A stretch of DNA of 64,000 nucleotides. Source: Citrobacter amalonaticus (GTDB taxonomy: Bacteria > Pseudomonadota > Gammaproteobacteria > Enterobacterales > Enterobacteriaceae). Position numbers and translations under genes: made by a program. Positions 32,606 to 41,891 of this stretch are shown piece by piece. Every line of letters starts with the position of its first letter. The stretch's first letter is position 1. The notes beneath the pieces are model-generated. The model was not told the DNA's origin and did no database searches. It saw nothing but the letters and a program-made list of their open reading frames with translations. The DNA lies in NCBI RefSeq assembly GCF_002918555.1, contig NZ_PQMB01000003.1:927458-991457 (forward strand), given 5' to 3'.

Positions 32606-33294
32606 CAGAACATCACCATCGCCACCAGCGGCGCGACCAGCACCATCACCACCCCGGAAAGCATCATCACCAGACTGGCTACCACCCCCTCCTGCTGACC
32701 AAGTTCATAAGAACGCGCCGTCCCCGCACCGTGCGACGCTGCGCCAAACCCAGCCCCTTTCGCCATTCCTTCGCGGATGGAAAGACGCAGAAACAGCGCG
32801 TCACCGACCGCCATACCGAACACGCCGGTAACGACGACAAACAGCGCCACCAAATCCGGCTGACCACCCAGCGGTTCTGCCGCCGCCAGCGCGAACGGCG
32901 TCGTGACGGAACGTACCGCCAGACTGCGCTGAATCTCATCCGGGAGAGTAAACAAACGCGCCAGCCAGACGGAACTGGTCACCGCGACCACCGTCGCCGT
33001 GACCACACCCGCAGCGAGCGACATCCAGTGGCGTTTGATGATGGCGAGGTTGTCGTAAACCGGTACGGCAAACGCGATGGTCGCCGGACCAAGTAGCCAC
33101 AGCAGCCAGTGCGATTCGCCAATGTAGTTTTGCCAGGAGATATGCCCAAACACCAGCATCATCACGAGTAACGCCGGAGTCAGCACCAGCGGCATCAGCG
33201 GTAATTTGCGAAAGCGGCGGTACAGCCATTTATTGGCAAAATAGATGACCAGCGTAATCACCAGACAGAGTACGCTGCGCTGAAAATTACTCAC
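32605..33294 (-). CDS. LrgB/CidB-family membrane protein
   Basis: This 229-residue polytopic membrane protein belongs to the LrgB/CidB/YohK family. About seven hydrophobic segments are visible, together with the family stretch VTTPFALAAAEPLGG and the conserved GTARSYELGQQEG. It starts at a GTG overlapping the LrgA-like gene by 8 bases, so the two are coupled. In Gram-positive bacteria such pairs act in programmed lysis or pyruvate/acetate handling. In plants the fused homologue carries glycolate/glycerate. The substrate here is unknown, but the neighbour actP suggests small carboxylates. Confidence 0.85.
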   Translation of the reverse strand: MSNFQRSVLCLVITLVIYFANKWLYRRFRKLPLMPLVLTPALLVMMLVFGHISWQNYIGESHWLLWLLGPATIAFAVPVYDNLAIIKRHWMSLAAGVVTATVVAVTSSVWLARLFTLPDEIQRSLAVRSVTTPFALAAAEPLGGQPDLVALFVVVTGVFGMAVGDALFLRLSIREGMAKGAGFGAASHGAGTARSYELGQQEGVVASLVMMLSGVVMVLVAPLVAMVMF

Positions 33295-33697
33295 GGTTTA
33301 GCCTGCTCATCTCATAGCGATACACTTTATCCACCACCCAGGCGGTCGCCCCGAGCACCATCAGCGTGCTGATGGCAATCACGCAGAAGATACGCCAGCC
33401 GTCCACCAGCAGCAGGTGGGCATAGTTCACTACCGCCACCACCGCAGGCACAAAGAACAGCAACATTTCAGCCAGCAGCCAGCGCGCACCTGCGCGGATC
33501 CAGCTCAGTGGGATCACCCGACAGACAATCAGCGCCAACATCAGCACCATCCCAACCAGATTGGCGGGGAGCGGGAGGTGCAGCCAGGAAACGAGATACT
33601 GAGCAAAAATGAATAAACCTGCGTACAGCAGTACCTGAACCGGTATCTGGAGTCGTTGTACAACGGCAGGCGTAACGCGGCTTAACGCCACAGCCAT
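33287..33697 (-). CDS. LrgA/CidA-family holin-like membrane protein
   Basis: This 136-residue protein has four hydrophobic segments and belongs to the CidA/LrgA (YohJ) family. The start MAVALSRVTPAVVQ at 33697 is chosen because AGGA lies 9 bases upstream; the frame is open further, but the added 35 residues are not membrane-like. The conserved LPLPANLVGMVLMLALI and LLFFVPAVVAVVNY are visible. It pairs with the LrgB-like gene and is divergent from a LysR regulator 103 bases away, the layout of cidR-cidAB. Confidence 0.82.
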   Translation of the reverse strand: MAVALSRVTPAVVQRLQIPVQVLLYAGLFIFAQYLVSWLHLPLPANLVGMVLMLALIVCRVIPLSWIRAGARWLLAEMLLFFVPAVVAVVNYAHLLLVDGWRIFCVIAISTLMVLGATAWVVDKVYRYEMSRLNRE

Positions 33698-33800
33698 GAG
33701 GAAATGTCCTGAAAAATAATGAGGAGTGCCAGTATAGAGAGCCACCGTCCCGGACTGAAATGAATTAAACTCATTGCAGGTATAGTCGGAAGGAATAATC

Positions 33801-34685
33801 ATGGATATCAGAACGCTGCGTTATTTTGTCGAGGTGGTTCGCCAGCAAAGTTTCACCCGCGCAGCGGAGAAGTTATTTGTCACCCAGCCCACCATCAGCA
33901 AAATGCTGAAGAACCTTGAAGACGAGCTTAACTGTACGCTGTTAATTCGCGACGGTCGTCGGCTGCTGCTGACCGATACGGGGCAGGTGGTGTTTGAGCG
34001 TGGGCTGGCAATCCTCGCAGAGTTTCGCCAGCTGGAGGCGGAGCTGGGCGACATTAACCACCTCAATAAAGGGTTGCTACGCCTCGGTATTCCCCCGATG
34101 GTTGGAATGCTGATGGCCGGACCGATAAGCCTTTTTCGTCAGCGCTACCCCGGCGTGGAGCTGAAAATATCAGAGTTTGGCGGCCTGACGGTGCAGCAGG
34201 CGGTGATGAACGGCGAGCTGGATGTCGCCATGACCGCCCTGCCGGTGGAAGAAGAGAGTGGGCTGGCGACGCTACGACTGTTCAGCCATCCGCTCTGCGT
34301 GCTGGTGCCGCGTTCAGGCAAATGGACAACGTGTGGATCCATCTCACCGGAGGCGCTGGCAGAACATCCGCTACTCATTTATAACGAGGACTTCGCCCTT
34401 AGCCGCCAGCTGATGCAGCTTTTTCATGAGCACAGCGTAAAGCCGCGCATTGCGGTTCGCAGCGGGCAGTGGGATTTTCTCGCGGCAATGGTTCAGGCTG
34501 GCGTGGGAATCGCCATTTTACCGGAGCCCATTTGCCAGCGGCTGGATAAAAACATCCTGCGCTGGATCCCGCTGGAGAGCGAATTACACTGGCAACTGGG
34601 GATGATCTGGCGCGAAGGCGTTTATCTCTCCCATAGCGCCCAGGCGTGGCTGAAGTGCTGTGAAGAGTTTTACTCTGAAGCGTAA
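33801..34685 (+). CDS. LysR-family regulator, CidR-like by context
   Basis: This 294-residue LysR-type regulator has an N-terminal helix-turn-helix (MDIRTLRYFVEVVRQQSF, then AAEKLFVTQPTISKMLKNLE) and a C-terminal substrate-binding-like domain (about residues 90-290). It is divergent from the CidA/CidB-like pair with a 103-base gap, so it probably controls that pair and itself. CidR proteins of Gram-positive bacteria respond to acetate. The acs-actP operon lies immediately beyond the pair, which makes acetate or a related acid a testable effector. Confidence 0.85.
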   Translation: MDIRTLRYFVEVVRQQSFTRAAEKLFVTQPTISKMLKNLEDELNCTLLIRDGRRLLLTDTGQVVFERGLAILAEFRQLEAELGDINHLNKGLLRLGIPPMVGMLMAGPISLFRQRYPGVELKISEFGGLTVQQAVMNGELDVAMTALPVEEESGLATLRLFSHPLCVLVPRSGKWTTCGSISPEALAEHPLLIYNEDFALSRQLMQLFHEHSVKPRIAVRSGQWDFLAAMVQAGVGIAILPEPICQRLDKNILRWIPLESELHWQLGMIWREGVYLSHSAQAWLKCCEEFYSEA

Positions 34686-34689
34686 CCAA

Positions 34690-34750
34690 ACGCCTTACCG
34701 GAGCTGCGTATGTTCTGCAGGCCCGGTAAGCGAAGCGCCACCGGGCAACA
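34690..34750. repeat. REP-like element between the LysR gene and yjcE
   Basis: CGCCTTACCGGAGCTGCG and GCAGGCCCGGTAAGCGAAGC with GCCACCGGGCAAC form a REP-like palindrome between two convergent genes. Confidence 0.7.
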
Positions 34751-34799
34751 TTATTTACCCAGTGCGCCATAAAGCCCCGTCCTTAGGGCGGAGAGGATG

Positions 34800-36446
34800 T
34801 CAATGATTCTCAATCAGCAACGCTTCCAGCAAATCCAGATCGTGCAGCAGCTTCTGCAACGTTTCATTGCTGATTTCGCGGGTTGCGCGCAGGTGATACA
34901 GCTCGGCACGTTCGGAACGCAGCGCTGCCAGACGGAAGCGTCGCTCAAGATTTTCTTCCTGGAGCGAACTCTCGACATCGTTTCGCCCGTCAGCACGCCG
35001 CCGCAGGTTACCAATGACGCGGGAACTCACTTCGGTAAGCAATTGGTTGTCAATGTTCTCCTCGGCGTCCGCCGCCAGGCGCTCTTCCATCTTCTGAATC
35101 GCAACAATCGCCACTTCCGCCGTCGCGGCCCGGGCAATTCGCTCCTCTTTCTGTTGCTGAGAGTGGTCAGCCACCTCCAGATGTTGCAGCAGGATCGGCA
35201 GCATCACCACCCCCACAAACAGCGAGAACAGAATCACGCCTGCGGCAAGAAAGACCAGCTCATAGCGCGCCGGGAATGCGTTACCATCCGGCAGCAGCAG
35301 CGGGATAGAGAGCACACCGGCAAGGGTAATGGCACCACGCACCCCCGCGAAGGAGGCGATAAGAATTTCCCGCGTGGACCAAGAGCCAAACTCCATCGGC
35401 TTTTTCTTCAGGAAGCGCTTACTGAAGTTTTTCATCGTCCACAGCCAGCCGAAACGTACCAGCATCAATGCCATATAAATCAGCACGATGTCGGTAAACA
35501 GCATCCAGGTTTCAACATTCGGATCGGCTTCTGCCGCCACCAGCGACGACTCCAGAATCCCCGGCAGTTGCAGACCTAACAGCAGGAAGACCATGCCGTT
35601 AAAGACAAACTCCAGCATCGCCCACGTACTGTTTGCACGCAGACGCATCGCCAATGGCGCGCGGCGCATCACGCCGGAGCGGGTGATGGTCATCCCGGCA
35701 GCCACCGCCGCAAGGATACCGGAGACGCCGATATGTTCGGCAATCAGGTAAGAAGCAAACGGCAGCAGGAACAGCAGCACGATTTGTGTGGCAGGTTCAT
35801 CCCCACCCCAGCGGCTGAGAAAACGCAGAGAACGACCATACAGCCAGCTGACCACAAAACCGGCCAGGATACCGCCAATCGCCACCTTAAAGAATTCAAC
35901 CGTTGCGCCGCCGACGGTAAACACCATCGAGCCCATCACTACGGCAACGGCAAATTTCAGCGACACCAGGCCAGAGGCGTCGTTCATTAACGCTTCACCC
36001 TGCAGGATGCCCATAATTTTCTTCGGTATCCGCCCTTCACCAACAATGCCGGAAAGCGCCACCGCATCGGTGGGGGACAGTACGGCCGCCAGCGCAAAAG
36101 CCGGAATTAGCGGTATGCCTGGCACCATCCAGTAGATCAGGAAACCAATCCCGATAACGGTAACCAGCACCAGCGCCAGCGCCAGACCGAAAATCTCTCG
36201 CCCATGCTCAAGGAATTCGCGAGTCGGCGTTTTCCAGCCATCAGCGAACAGCAGCGGCGGGATAAAAAGCACCAGAAACAGTTCGGGGTCGAATTCCACA
36301 TGCAGACCAAATGTTGGCCACGCAAGCAGCGCGCCAATCGCAATCTGCATAAGGGGTAAAGGAAGCTGGAAGGGTAGTACTCGAGTAAATACCCCCGACA
36401 GCGAGACCACGAGGGTCATGATGAGTATTGTGAAGAAAATTTCCAT
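34800..36446 (-). CDS. yjcE: Putative Na+/H+ antiporter YjcE (CPA1 family)
   Basis: YjcE is a CPA1-type sodium/proton exchanger of the inner membrane, 548 residues when started at MEIFFTILIMTLVVS (E. coli 549). A longer frame would translate a repeat-derived leader and is rejected. About 12 membrane segments are visible. The family motifs LSPTDAVALSGI and EALMNDASGL hold the ion-binding aspartate pair. A long, charged cytoplasmic tail (about residues 420-548) follows. The 270-base leader upstream is structured. Confidence 0.92.
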   Translation of the reverse strand: MEIFFTILIMTLVVSLSGVFTRVLPFQLPLPLMQIAIGALLAWPTFGLHVEFDPELFLVLFIPPLLFADGWKTPTREFLEHGREIFGLALALVLVTVIGIGFLIYWMVPGIPLIPAFALAAVLSPTDAVALSGIVGEGRIPKKIMGILQGEALMNDASGLVSLKFAVAVVMGSMVFTVGGATVEFFKVAIGGILAGFVVSWLYGRSLRFLSRWGGDEPATQIVLLFLLPFASYLIAEHIGVSGILAAVAAGMTITRSGVMRRAPLAMRLRANSTWAMLEFVFNGMVFLLLGLQLPGILESSLVAAEADPNVETWMLFTDIVLIYMALMLVRFGWLWTMKNFSKRFLKKKPMEFGSWSTREILIASFAGVRGAITLAGVLSIPLLLPDGNAFPARYELVFLAAGVILFSLFVGVVMLPILLQHLEVADHSQQQKEERIARAATAEVAIVAIQKMEERLAADAEENIDNQLLTEVSSRVIGNLRRRADGRNDVESSLQEENLERRFRLAALRSERAELYHLRATREISNETLQKLLHDLDLLEALLIENH

Positions 36447-36479
36447 GCGTTCCCTGTTTGCGATGTTTCTCAGAACCGG

Positions 36480-36640
36480 GGCCGCCAGGCATGACGGGCG
36501 CAGGCAGTTTGAACACGGACAGCGCAGAGCAACCGGAACGTACACGCAGTACGTGAGGATGATTCGCTACGCTCACCCAGCGGGCCGCGCAAGCGGCGTT
36601 CAAGACTCCGTCGAGTTTTGTGCGAGCACTGCCAGGTTCA
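36480..36640 (-). repeat. Structured intergenic repeat in the yjcE leader
   Basis: Read on the minus strand it contains CAAAACTCGACGGAGTCTTG, CGCCGCTTGCGCGGCCCGC, CTCACGTACTGCGTGTACGT and GTCATGCCTGGCGGCCCCGG. These hold several potential hairpins. The first two modules resemble those in the als repeats B and C. It fills most of the gap between ghxP and yjcE, and would be transcribed with yjcE if the promoter lies upstream of it. Confidence 0.55.
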
Positions 36641-36754
36641 AAATGGCAAGCAAATGCCTGATGGACCCCATTTTTAATGTTGTACGACGTGAGGCATCGT
36701 GCCTCTATTTTACCTTTCTCAGAGTATCGCAAAAGACAACGGGATGTGTGTTGA

Positions 36755-36788
36755 AAATAAAAACGGGCGGCAAAAGCCACCCGTTTTC
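36755..36788 (-). terminator. Rho-independent terminator after ghxP
   Basis: On the minus strand AAAACGGGTGG-CTTTTG-CCGCCCGTTTT is followed by T-rich sequence, 17 bases after the ghxP stop. Confidence 0.85.
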
Positions 36789-36804
36789 GGAATAGGGTTC
36801 AGAA

Positions 36805-38154
36805 TCAGATAGCCCAGCCGCCCGCATAGAAAGCCACCAGCGCCAGGGCAATCACCACGGTACCGATATTTAGCTTACGCCATTCACCGGATACCAGACG
36901 GCCAATCACCAGCGTGGCAAAGCCAATCATGATGCCCGTAACGATGTTACAGGTCAGCACGATGAATACCGCAGTCACCAGACCTGCCATCGCATCGACG
37001 AAGTCTGCAAAGTCGATTTTTGCGACATTACTCAGCATCAGCAGACCGACGTACATCAGCGCTGGCGCGGTTGCGTATACCGGAACGAGATAAGAGAGCG
37101 GAGAGAGGAACAGGATCAGCAGGAACAGCACGCCCACGGTGATCGCGGTCAGACCCGTTTTCCCCCCCGCCGCCGTGCCCGCCGCAGACTCAATGTAAAC
37201 CGCCGCCGGAGCCGCCCCAACCAGGCCGGAGAAGACGCTGCTCAGGGAGTCGGTGGTTAATGCTTTACCGCCGTCGATGATTTGCCCGTCTTTATCCAGC
37301 AGATTCGCCTGACCCGCGACAGCCCGGATCGTACCGGTGGCATCGAATACCGCAGTCATCACCAGCGCCAGCACACTTGGCAGCACAATCGGGTTCAGCG
37401 CCCCCATAATATCCAGGCTGCCAATCAGCGATTTGCCCGTCTCGTCACTCAGGGAAGGCATCGCGAAAACACCGGAAAAATGAACGTTCGGATCGAAAAC
37501 CAGACCCACAACGGAAATACCAATAATGGTCAGCAGAATGCCGCCCGGCACCTTCATTTTTTCCAGACCAATAATGACCGCCAGACCAATCAGCGACATA
37601 ATCACCGGGAAAGTATTAAAGTTCCCCAGCGCAACCGGCAGACCGTCCAGGGGGTTCTTGATCACCAGGCCAACGCCATTCGCCGCAATCAGCAGCAGAA
37701 ACAGGCCGATACCGATCCCCGTTCCGTGCGCCACGCCCTGGGGCAGATTACGCAGAATCCAGCTACGGATACCGGTGGCAGAAATAATGGTGAACAGCAC
37801 CCCCATCAGGAATACCGCGCCAAGTGCGACCGGTACGCTGATATGCTGTCCCAGAACCAGACTAAACGCGGTAAAGGCGGTCAGCGAGATGGCACAACCA
37901 ATTGCCAGCGGCAGGTTCGCCCACAGGCCCATAACAATGGATCCTACGCCGGCCACCAGGCAGGTTGCCACGAAAACGGCGGCTGGCGGGAAGCCTGCTT
38001 TACCTAACATTCCCGGCACCACGATCACGGAATAGACCATCGCCAGGAAGGTGGTTAATCCGGCAACCACTTCCTGACGGACAGTGCTTCCACGTTGTGA
38101 AATTTTAAACCAGGCGTCGAGTGAACCGCCGGTACGCGCTGAAGGCGTAGACAT
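36805..38154 (-). CDS. ghxP: Guanine/hypoxanthine permease GhxP
   Basis: GhxP (YjcD) is a high-affinity guanine and hypoxanthine importer of the NCS2/AzgA group. The product is 449 residues from [10 protein letters not shown]. Many membrane segments are visible, with conserved [31 protein letters not shown] and [14 protein letters not shown]. The last of these is the NAT-family substrate region. An upstream start adds 24 residues without support. PurR-like boxes upstream suggest control by purine supply. Confidence 0.94.
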   Translation of the reverse strand: MSTPSARTGGSLDAWFKISQRGSTVRQEVVAGLTTFLAMVYSVIVVPGMLGKAGFPPAAVFVATCLVAGVGSIVMGLWANLPLAIGCAISLTAFTAFSLVLGQHISVPVALGAVFLMGVLFTIISATGIRSWILRNLPQGVAHGTGIGIGLFLLLIAANGVGLVIKNPLDGLPVALGNFNTFPVIMSLIGLAVIIGLEKMKVPGGILLTIIGISVVGLVFDPNVHFSGVFAMPSLSDETGKSLIGSLDIMGALNPIVLPSVLALVMTAVFDATGTIRAVAGQANLLDKDGQIIDGGKALTTDSLSSVFSGLVGAAPAAVYIESAAGTAAGGKTGLTAITVGVLFLLILFLSPLSYLVPVYATAPALMYVGLLMLSNVAKIDFADFVDAMAGLVTAVFIVLTCNIVTGIMIGFATLVIGRLVSGEWRKLNIGTVVIALALVAFYAGGWAI

Positions 38155-38409
38155 AGAAAACATCCCCTGAGAGTTTATTTTTCGTTGATATGCGTGGTGG
38201 ACAATCCACTGCCAGCGAAACGTCATCTCCTTGTGCTACATCGCGATAAAAAGGGGCATCGCAAAAAAGCAAACGTTTAACTCCGCGCATACAAAACGGG
38301 TGGTAAAAAAAAGCAAACGATTATCCAGCGATCATATAGCGTTTTTCAACTGAACTTTGCCGGTTTTTACTCTTTTCTTGTAAGAATGATGAATAAATCA
38401 ACAGCCGAT

Positions 38410-38425
38410 GCGCAAACGTTATCGT
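38410..38425. promoter_or_regulatory. PurR box upstream of ghxP
   Basis: GCGCAAACGTTATCGT is close to the PurR consensus ACGCAAACGTTTGCGT. Weaker candidates with GCAAACG cores lie at 38267-38282 and 38311-38326. The 346-base gap to the next gene otherwise shows no coding sequence. Confidence 0.7.
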
Positions 38426-38500
38426 CGATGCGCAATCTTGCAACATTTCTTCTGCGTATTTTTTGCAAATCCATTGCGCAAAATGGTTAAAAATACGCCC

Positions 38501-39169
38501 TTACCCCGCGGAGAAGTCTAAAGGCCCCCCGTGCTGAATCGCACGTTGCCAGGCGGGTCGCATTTCCACCCGCTTTTTCCAGGCGTTAATATTCGGCAAA
38601 CGATCAACGCCGCCTCTGTCCAGCAACGCAAAGATCGGAAAACTCATTTGTATGTCTGCCATGCTGATGCATTCACCGGCAAACCAGGGATGATCCGCCA
38701 GGTGTGCATCAATAAAACGTGCATGTGTTTCCAGCTGCGGGTTGATCCAGGACTTTTGTACGCCTCGCCCTAACGCTCCGCCCAGCGTGCGAATGCCAAA
38801 CGGCACCGGCGGCTTACCGAGACTGGAAAACACCAGTTTCATCAGCAACAGCGGCATCAGCGAACCTTCCGCATAGTGCAACCAGAAGCGATACTGCCGT
38901 TTCTTTTCTGCATCAGCAGGTTTAAAACGTCCTTCGCTGTCGTAGATTTCCTGTAAATATTCCAGAATTGCGCCGGATTCCGCGAGAATCACACCATCAT
39001 CTTCAATCACCGGCGACTTCCCCAATGGATGGATCTTTTTCAATGCAGGTGGTGCCAGCATGCTCTTTTCACGCTGGTAACGGACAATCTGATAAGGCAG
39101 CGATAGCTCCTCAAGCGCCCACAGGACGCGCTGGGAACGGGACTGGTTCAGGTGATGCACGGTTATCAT
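38501..39169 (-). CDS. Glutathione S-transferase family protein
   Basis: This 222-residue protein has an N-terminal thioredoxin-like GST domain (about residues 1-80; SRSQRVLWALEEL, then the cis-proline region GKSPVIEDDGVILAESGAI). The C-terminal helical domain follows (about 90-215; with WFAGECISMADIQMSFPIF). The serine in NQSRSQRV could be the glutathione-activating residue. It lies between ghxP and soxR, absent from that place in E. coli. The neighbour suggests a link to redox stress, but no SoxS box was identified. Confidence 0.85.
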   Translation of the reverse strand: MITVHHLNQSRSQRVLWALEELSLPYQIVRYQREKSMLAPPALKKIHPLGKSPVIEDDGVILAESGAILEYLQEIYDSEGRFKPADAEKKRQYRFWLHYAEGSLMPLLLMKLVFSSLGKPPVPFGIRTLGGALGRGVQKSWINPQLETHARFIDAHLADHPWFAGECISMADIQMSFPIFALLDRGGVDRLPNINAWKKRVEMRPAWQRAIQHGGPLDFSAG

Positions 39170-39289
39170 GCTGGCTCTCCTTCATTCATACAGATTAACT
39201 ATAGAAAACTGTTGAAGATGATGAAAAAAATTCGGCTAAAAAACAGCCAGTGCACTGGAAAACGACACAGCATGGCATACACTTATCGT

Positions 39290-39430
39290 ATCAACACAAA
39301 CCGGAACCTCCACCACGTGCTCGACTGAGGGGTGTTGACGTCGGGGGAAACCCTCCTGTGTACCAGCGGGATAGAGAGAAAGACAAAGACCGGAAACAAA
39401 CTAAAGCGCCCTCGCGGCGCTTTAGTTTTG
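39290..39430 (+). ncRNA. ryjA: RyjA-like small RNA opposite the soxR 3' end
   Basis: E. coli encodes RyjA, about 140 bases, convergent with soxR and ending at its terminator. Here a region of similar length on the opposite strand to soxR ends in the hairpin CTAAAGCGCC/GGCGCTTTAG followed by TTTTG. A TATCGT-like -10 (about 39285) precedes it. The body holds GGGGGAAACCCTCC-type pairing. No coding sequence is convincing. Boundaries are inferred from position only. Confidence 0.45.
39397..39430. terminator. Bidirectional terminator between soxR and the RyjA-like RNA
   Basis: A 10-base-pair stem (CTAAAGCGCC/GGCGCTTTAG) has A-rich sequence before and T-rich sequence after, so it can act for both strands. 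Confidence 0.85.
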
Positions 39431-39886
39431 TTCATCCTCCAGCAGGCGTGCGCCGGTCCCCTCTTCGCCGAGCCTGTCGCCGGGGTTACGCAGCGGACAG
39501 TCGCTGCGTGATAAACAGCCGCAGCCGATACAACCGTCCAGCTCATCACGCAGTGCCATCAGGGTATGAATGCGCCGATCCAACTCTTCCCGCCATTGAG
39601 AAGAGAGTTGTTTCCACTCTTTGGCGCTTAACGTATGCCCTTCAGGCAGAACGCCGAATGCCTCACCGATAGTCGCCAGTGGAATGCCAATGCGCTGCGC
39701 AATCTTGATGATCGCCACATAACGCAGCACGTCACGCTTATATCGCCGCTGATTACCGCCATTACGGATGCTGGTGATAAGCCCTTTGCTTTCATAGAAA
39801 TGCAGCGCCGATACCGCCACACCGCTACGCCTTGCCACTTCACCCGGCGTGAGCAGCGCTTTAATGCGGGGTAATTTCTTTTCCAT
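39422..39886 (-). CDS. soxR: Redox-sensing MerR-family activator SoxR
   Basis: SoxR senses superoxide and redox-cycling drugs through a [2Fe-2S] cluster and activates soxS. The 154 residues match E. coli. The MerR helix-turn-helix is at about residues 12-40 ([20 protein letters not shown]). A dimerisation helix follows. The cluster ligands are in [12 protein letters not shown] near residues 119-130. It is divergent from soxS with a perfect operator between them. Confidence 0.97.
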   Translation of the reverse strand: MEKKLPRIKALLTPGEVARRSGVAVSALHFYESKGLITSIRNGGNQRRYKRDVLRYVAIIKIAQRIGIPLATIGEAFGVLPEGHTLSAKEWKQLSSQWREELDRRIHTLMALRDELDGCIGCGCLSRSDCPLRNPGDRLGEEGTGARLLEDEQN

Positions 39887-39897
39887 AAATCACTTTA

Positions 39898-39915
39898 CCT
39901 CAAGTTAACTTGAGG
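39898..39915. promoter_or_regulatory. SoxR operator in the soxS promoter
   Basis: The perfect 18-base palindrome CCTCAAGTTAACTTGAGG lies between the divergent soxR and soxS genes, within the long-spacer soxS promoter, as in E. coli. Confidence 0.95.
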
Positions 39916-39972
39916 AATTATACTCGCCCGCAGACAAAACGATGAATCGAACACTGAGAAAGAGGCAGCAAT

Positions 39973-40296
39973 ATGTCCCATCAGCAAATTATTCAGACCC
40001 TTATTGAATGGATTGATGAACATATCGACCAACCGCTGAACATTGATGTGGTCGCAAAAAAATCAGGCTATTCAAAGTGGTATTTACAGAGGATGTTCCG
40101 CACAGTTATGCGTCAGACGCTGGGTGACTACATCCGTCAGCGTCGGCTTTTACTGGCAGCCGTCGAGCTACGAAATACCGAACGTCCTATTTTCGATATT
40201 GCGATGGATTTAGGTTACGTATCGCAACAGACATTTTCTCGCGTCTTCCGCCGCGAGTTTGATCGCACGCCGAGCGACTATCGCCATCGCCTGTAA
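39973..40296 (+). CDS. soxS: AraC-family superoxide-response activator SoxS
   Basis: SoxS is the 107-residue effector of the SoxRS response. It consists essentially of two AraC-type helix-turn-helix motifs (IDVVAKKSGYSKWYLQRMF, and DIAMDLGYVSQQTFSRVFRR). It directly activates genes such as sodA, zwf and fpr. The length equals E. coli. Its stop lies 2 bases from the stop of the convergent pdeC, so the two transcripts may overlap. Confidence 0.97.
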   Translation: MSHQQIIQTLIEWIDEHIDQPLNIDVVAKKSGYSKWYLQRMFRTVMRQTLGDYIRQRRLLLAAVELRNTERPIFDIAMDLGYVSQQTFSRVFRREFDRTPSDYRHRL

Positions 40297-40298
40297 CG

Positions 40299-41891
40299 TT
40301 ACTGCCCGCGCCGCATCAGTCGCGCGAGCGACTGTTGCTGCCAGATAATGAACGCCTGCGGAGGCAACGCTTTCGCAAAGTACCAGCCCTGGCAGTACTG
40401 TACGCCGCGTTTTAGCAACCAGTTCACCTGCTCAATCGTCTCCACCCCTTCAGCAATGGTTTTCAGACGCAGGCTCTGCGCCATCTCGACGATATGTTCC
40501 GCAATCAGATGACTGGTGCTATTTGTCGCGAGCGTATCAATAAACGACTTGTCGATTTTCAGAATATCGACATTCAGTGAATAGAGGTTGTGCAGGTTAG
40601 AATAGCCGGTGCCAAAATCATCGATCGCCACTTCAAAACCCGCCTGGCGAAATGCCTGAATCACCGGCGTTGCTTTTGGTACGTCTATGAACGCCCGTTC
40701 AGTGACTTCAATTTTAATTTGTTGCGCAAGCACCGAATACTGTTGTGTCTTCGCAGCAATCATGGCAATCAATCGCGATGAGTGAAAATCCGATGCTGAG
40801 AGATTAATTGATATATAAAGATGGGGGTGTGTAGCCAAAAAAGCCCCCAGATCTCGGAACACCTCTTCCACGACGTAATCCGTGATCTGTTCAATCAGGC
40901 CCTCTTTTTCCGCCAGTGGGATAAATTCTGCGGGGCTCATGACCTCAGCGTTGCTCTCGCTACAGGACCAGCGCAGCAGGGCTTCCGCCCCGACGCACGT
41001 CTCATTTTTAATATCAATAATCGGCTGGTAATGCAGACACAGCTGACGCTTGTCGATCGCCCGTTGCAACATCCGGCGCGGGGAGTGATATTCCCGATTC
41101 AAACGCAGCCACATCCACAGCAAAAAAATCCCGCTGATGATCCCTAACGGCAGAGTGAACATGAGCTGGTGATACAGATTCTGATACAGTCGCTGTTCTG
41201 TGGTTGAGACAATAACGGCGATCGGCCTTTTTTCCGAATGCGCAATAGTATAAAAACGGTCATCCTGCTGGAATATTTGCTGGTCACGGCGAATCAGAGG
41301 TAATAATTGCGCGACATGCGCCCGCTCGCTCACGGAGAAAAAGGTATCCGTTACCGTATCATAAACCCCCCAGACCATATCAGGATCGTCTGACATCACT
41401 TCGCTCCATGACAGGGGATTGATCACGACCACATAGTTTCCCCGCTGCAAATACGTCATTTTGTAGCCGGTAAAAAAGGGAGTGTCACGGTAGTAATAAA
41501 TAGAGATGTCAGGCTTTCGTTTATAATCGGGAGCCGAAATAATATAAGGGGCGGGCAGCGTCATTATCGATGAACATAAAAAACGATCATCCTCTGCGTA
41601 AATTAACTCGTTGATATACATGCGTCCGCGAATAATATTCAGCATACGCTGCTGATGCGCGGGAGTACATGCCTGTCCCTGATATTGTTCAGCAGCATCG
41701 CGAGCCAAATCCGCTTGCAGGATCACCAGTTCAGTTTTATTCAGCGCCAGTTGCGCAAACGTGCCTAGCTGGTCACTCGTTTCAGATACCGCTCGTTGGT
41801 AAGCAAACCATAGCACCAGCATTACGGGGAGCAACACCGTCATGATGATTCCGAGGAACCTCAGCATTTTTCCGTGCGCGCGATGACTCAT
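40299..41891 (-). CDS. pdeC: Cyclic-di-GMP phosphodiesterase PdeC
   Basis: PdeC (YjcC) is a membrane phosphodiesterase: an N-terminal CSS-motif sensor domain between two membrane segments, then an EAL domain. The start MSHRAHGKMLR gives 530 residues (E. coli 528). The periplasmic part (about residues 40-240) keeps the redox-sensitive cysteine pair (GQACTPAHQ and FLCSSIM). EAL-domain catalytic residues are visible as GAEALLRW, SINLS, KIEVTE, AIDDFGTGYSN and KIDKSFI. It is convergent with soxS. Confidence 0.94.
   Translation of the reverse strand: MSHRAHGKMLRFLGIIMTVLLPVMLVLWFAYQRAVSETSDQLGTFAQLALNKTELVILQADLARDAAEQYQGQACTPAHQQRMLNIIRGRMYINELIYAEDDRFLCSSIMTLPAPYIISAPDYKRKPDISIYYYRDTPFFTGYKMTYLQRGNYVVVINPLSWSEVMSDDPDMVWGVYDTVTDTFFSVSERAHVAQLLPLIRRDQQIFQQDDRFYTIAHSEKRPIAVIVSTTEQRLYQNLYHQLMFTLPLGIISGIFLLWMWLRLNREYHSPRRMLQRAIDKRQLCLHYQPIIDIKNETCVGAEALLRWSCSESNAEVMSPAEFIPLAEKEGLIEQITDYVVEEVFRDLGAFLATHPHLYISINLSASDFHSSRLIAMIAAKTQQYSVLAQQIKIEVTERAFIDVPKATPVIQAFRQAGFEVAIDDFGTGYSNLHNLYSLNVDILKIDKSFIDTLATNSTSHLIAEHIVEMAQSLRLKTIAEGVETIEQVNWLLKRGVQYCQGWYFAKALPPQAFIIWQQQSLARLMRRGQ

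Noticed and set aside
37282..38007. A 241-codon plus-strand frame opposite ghxP
   Set aside because: It lies entirely antisense to a well-supported gene and is rich in N, Q, R and H, typical of shadow frames.
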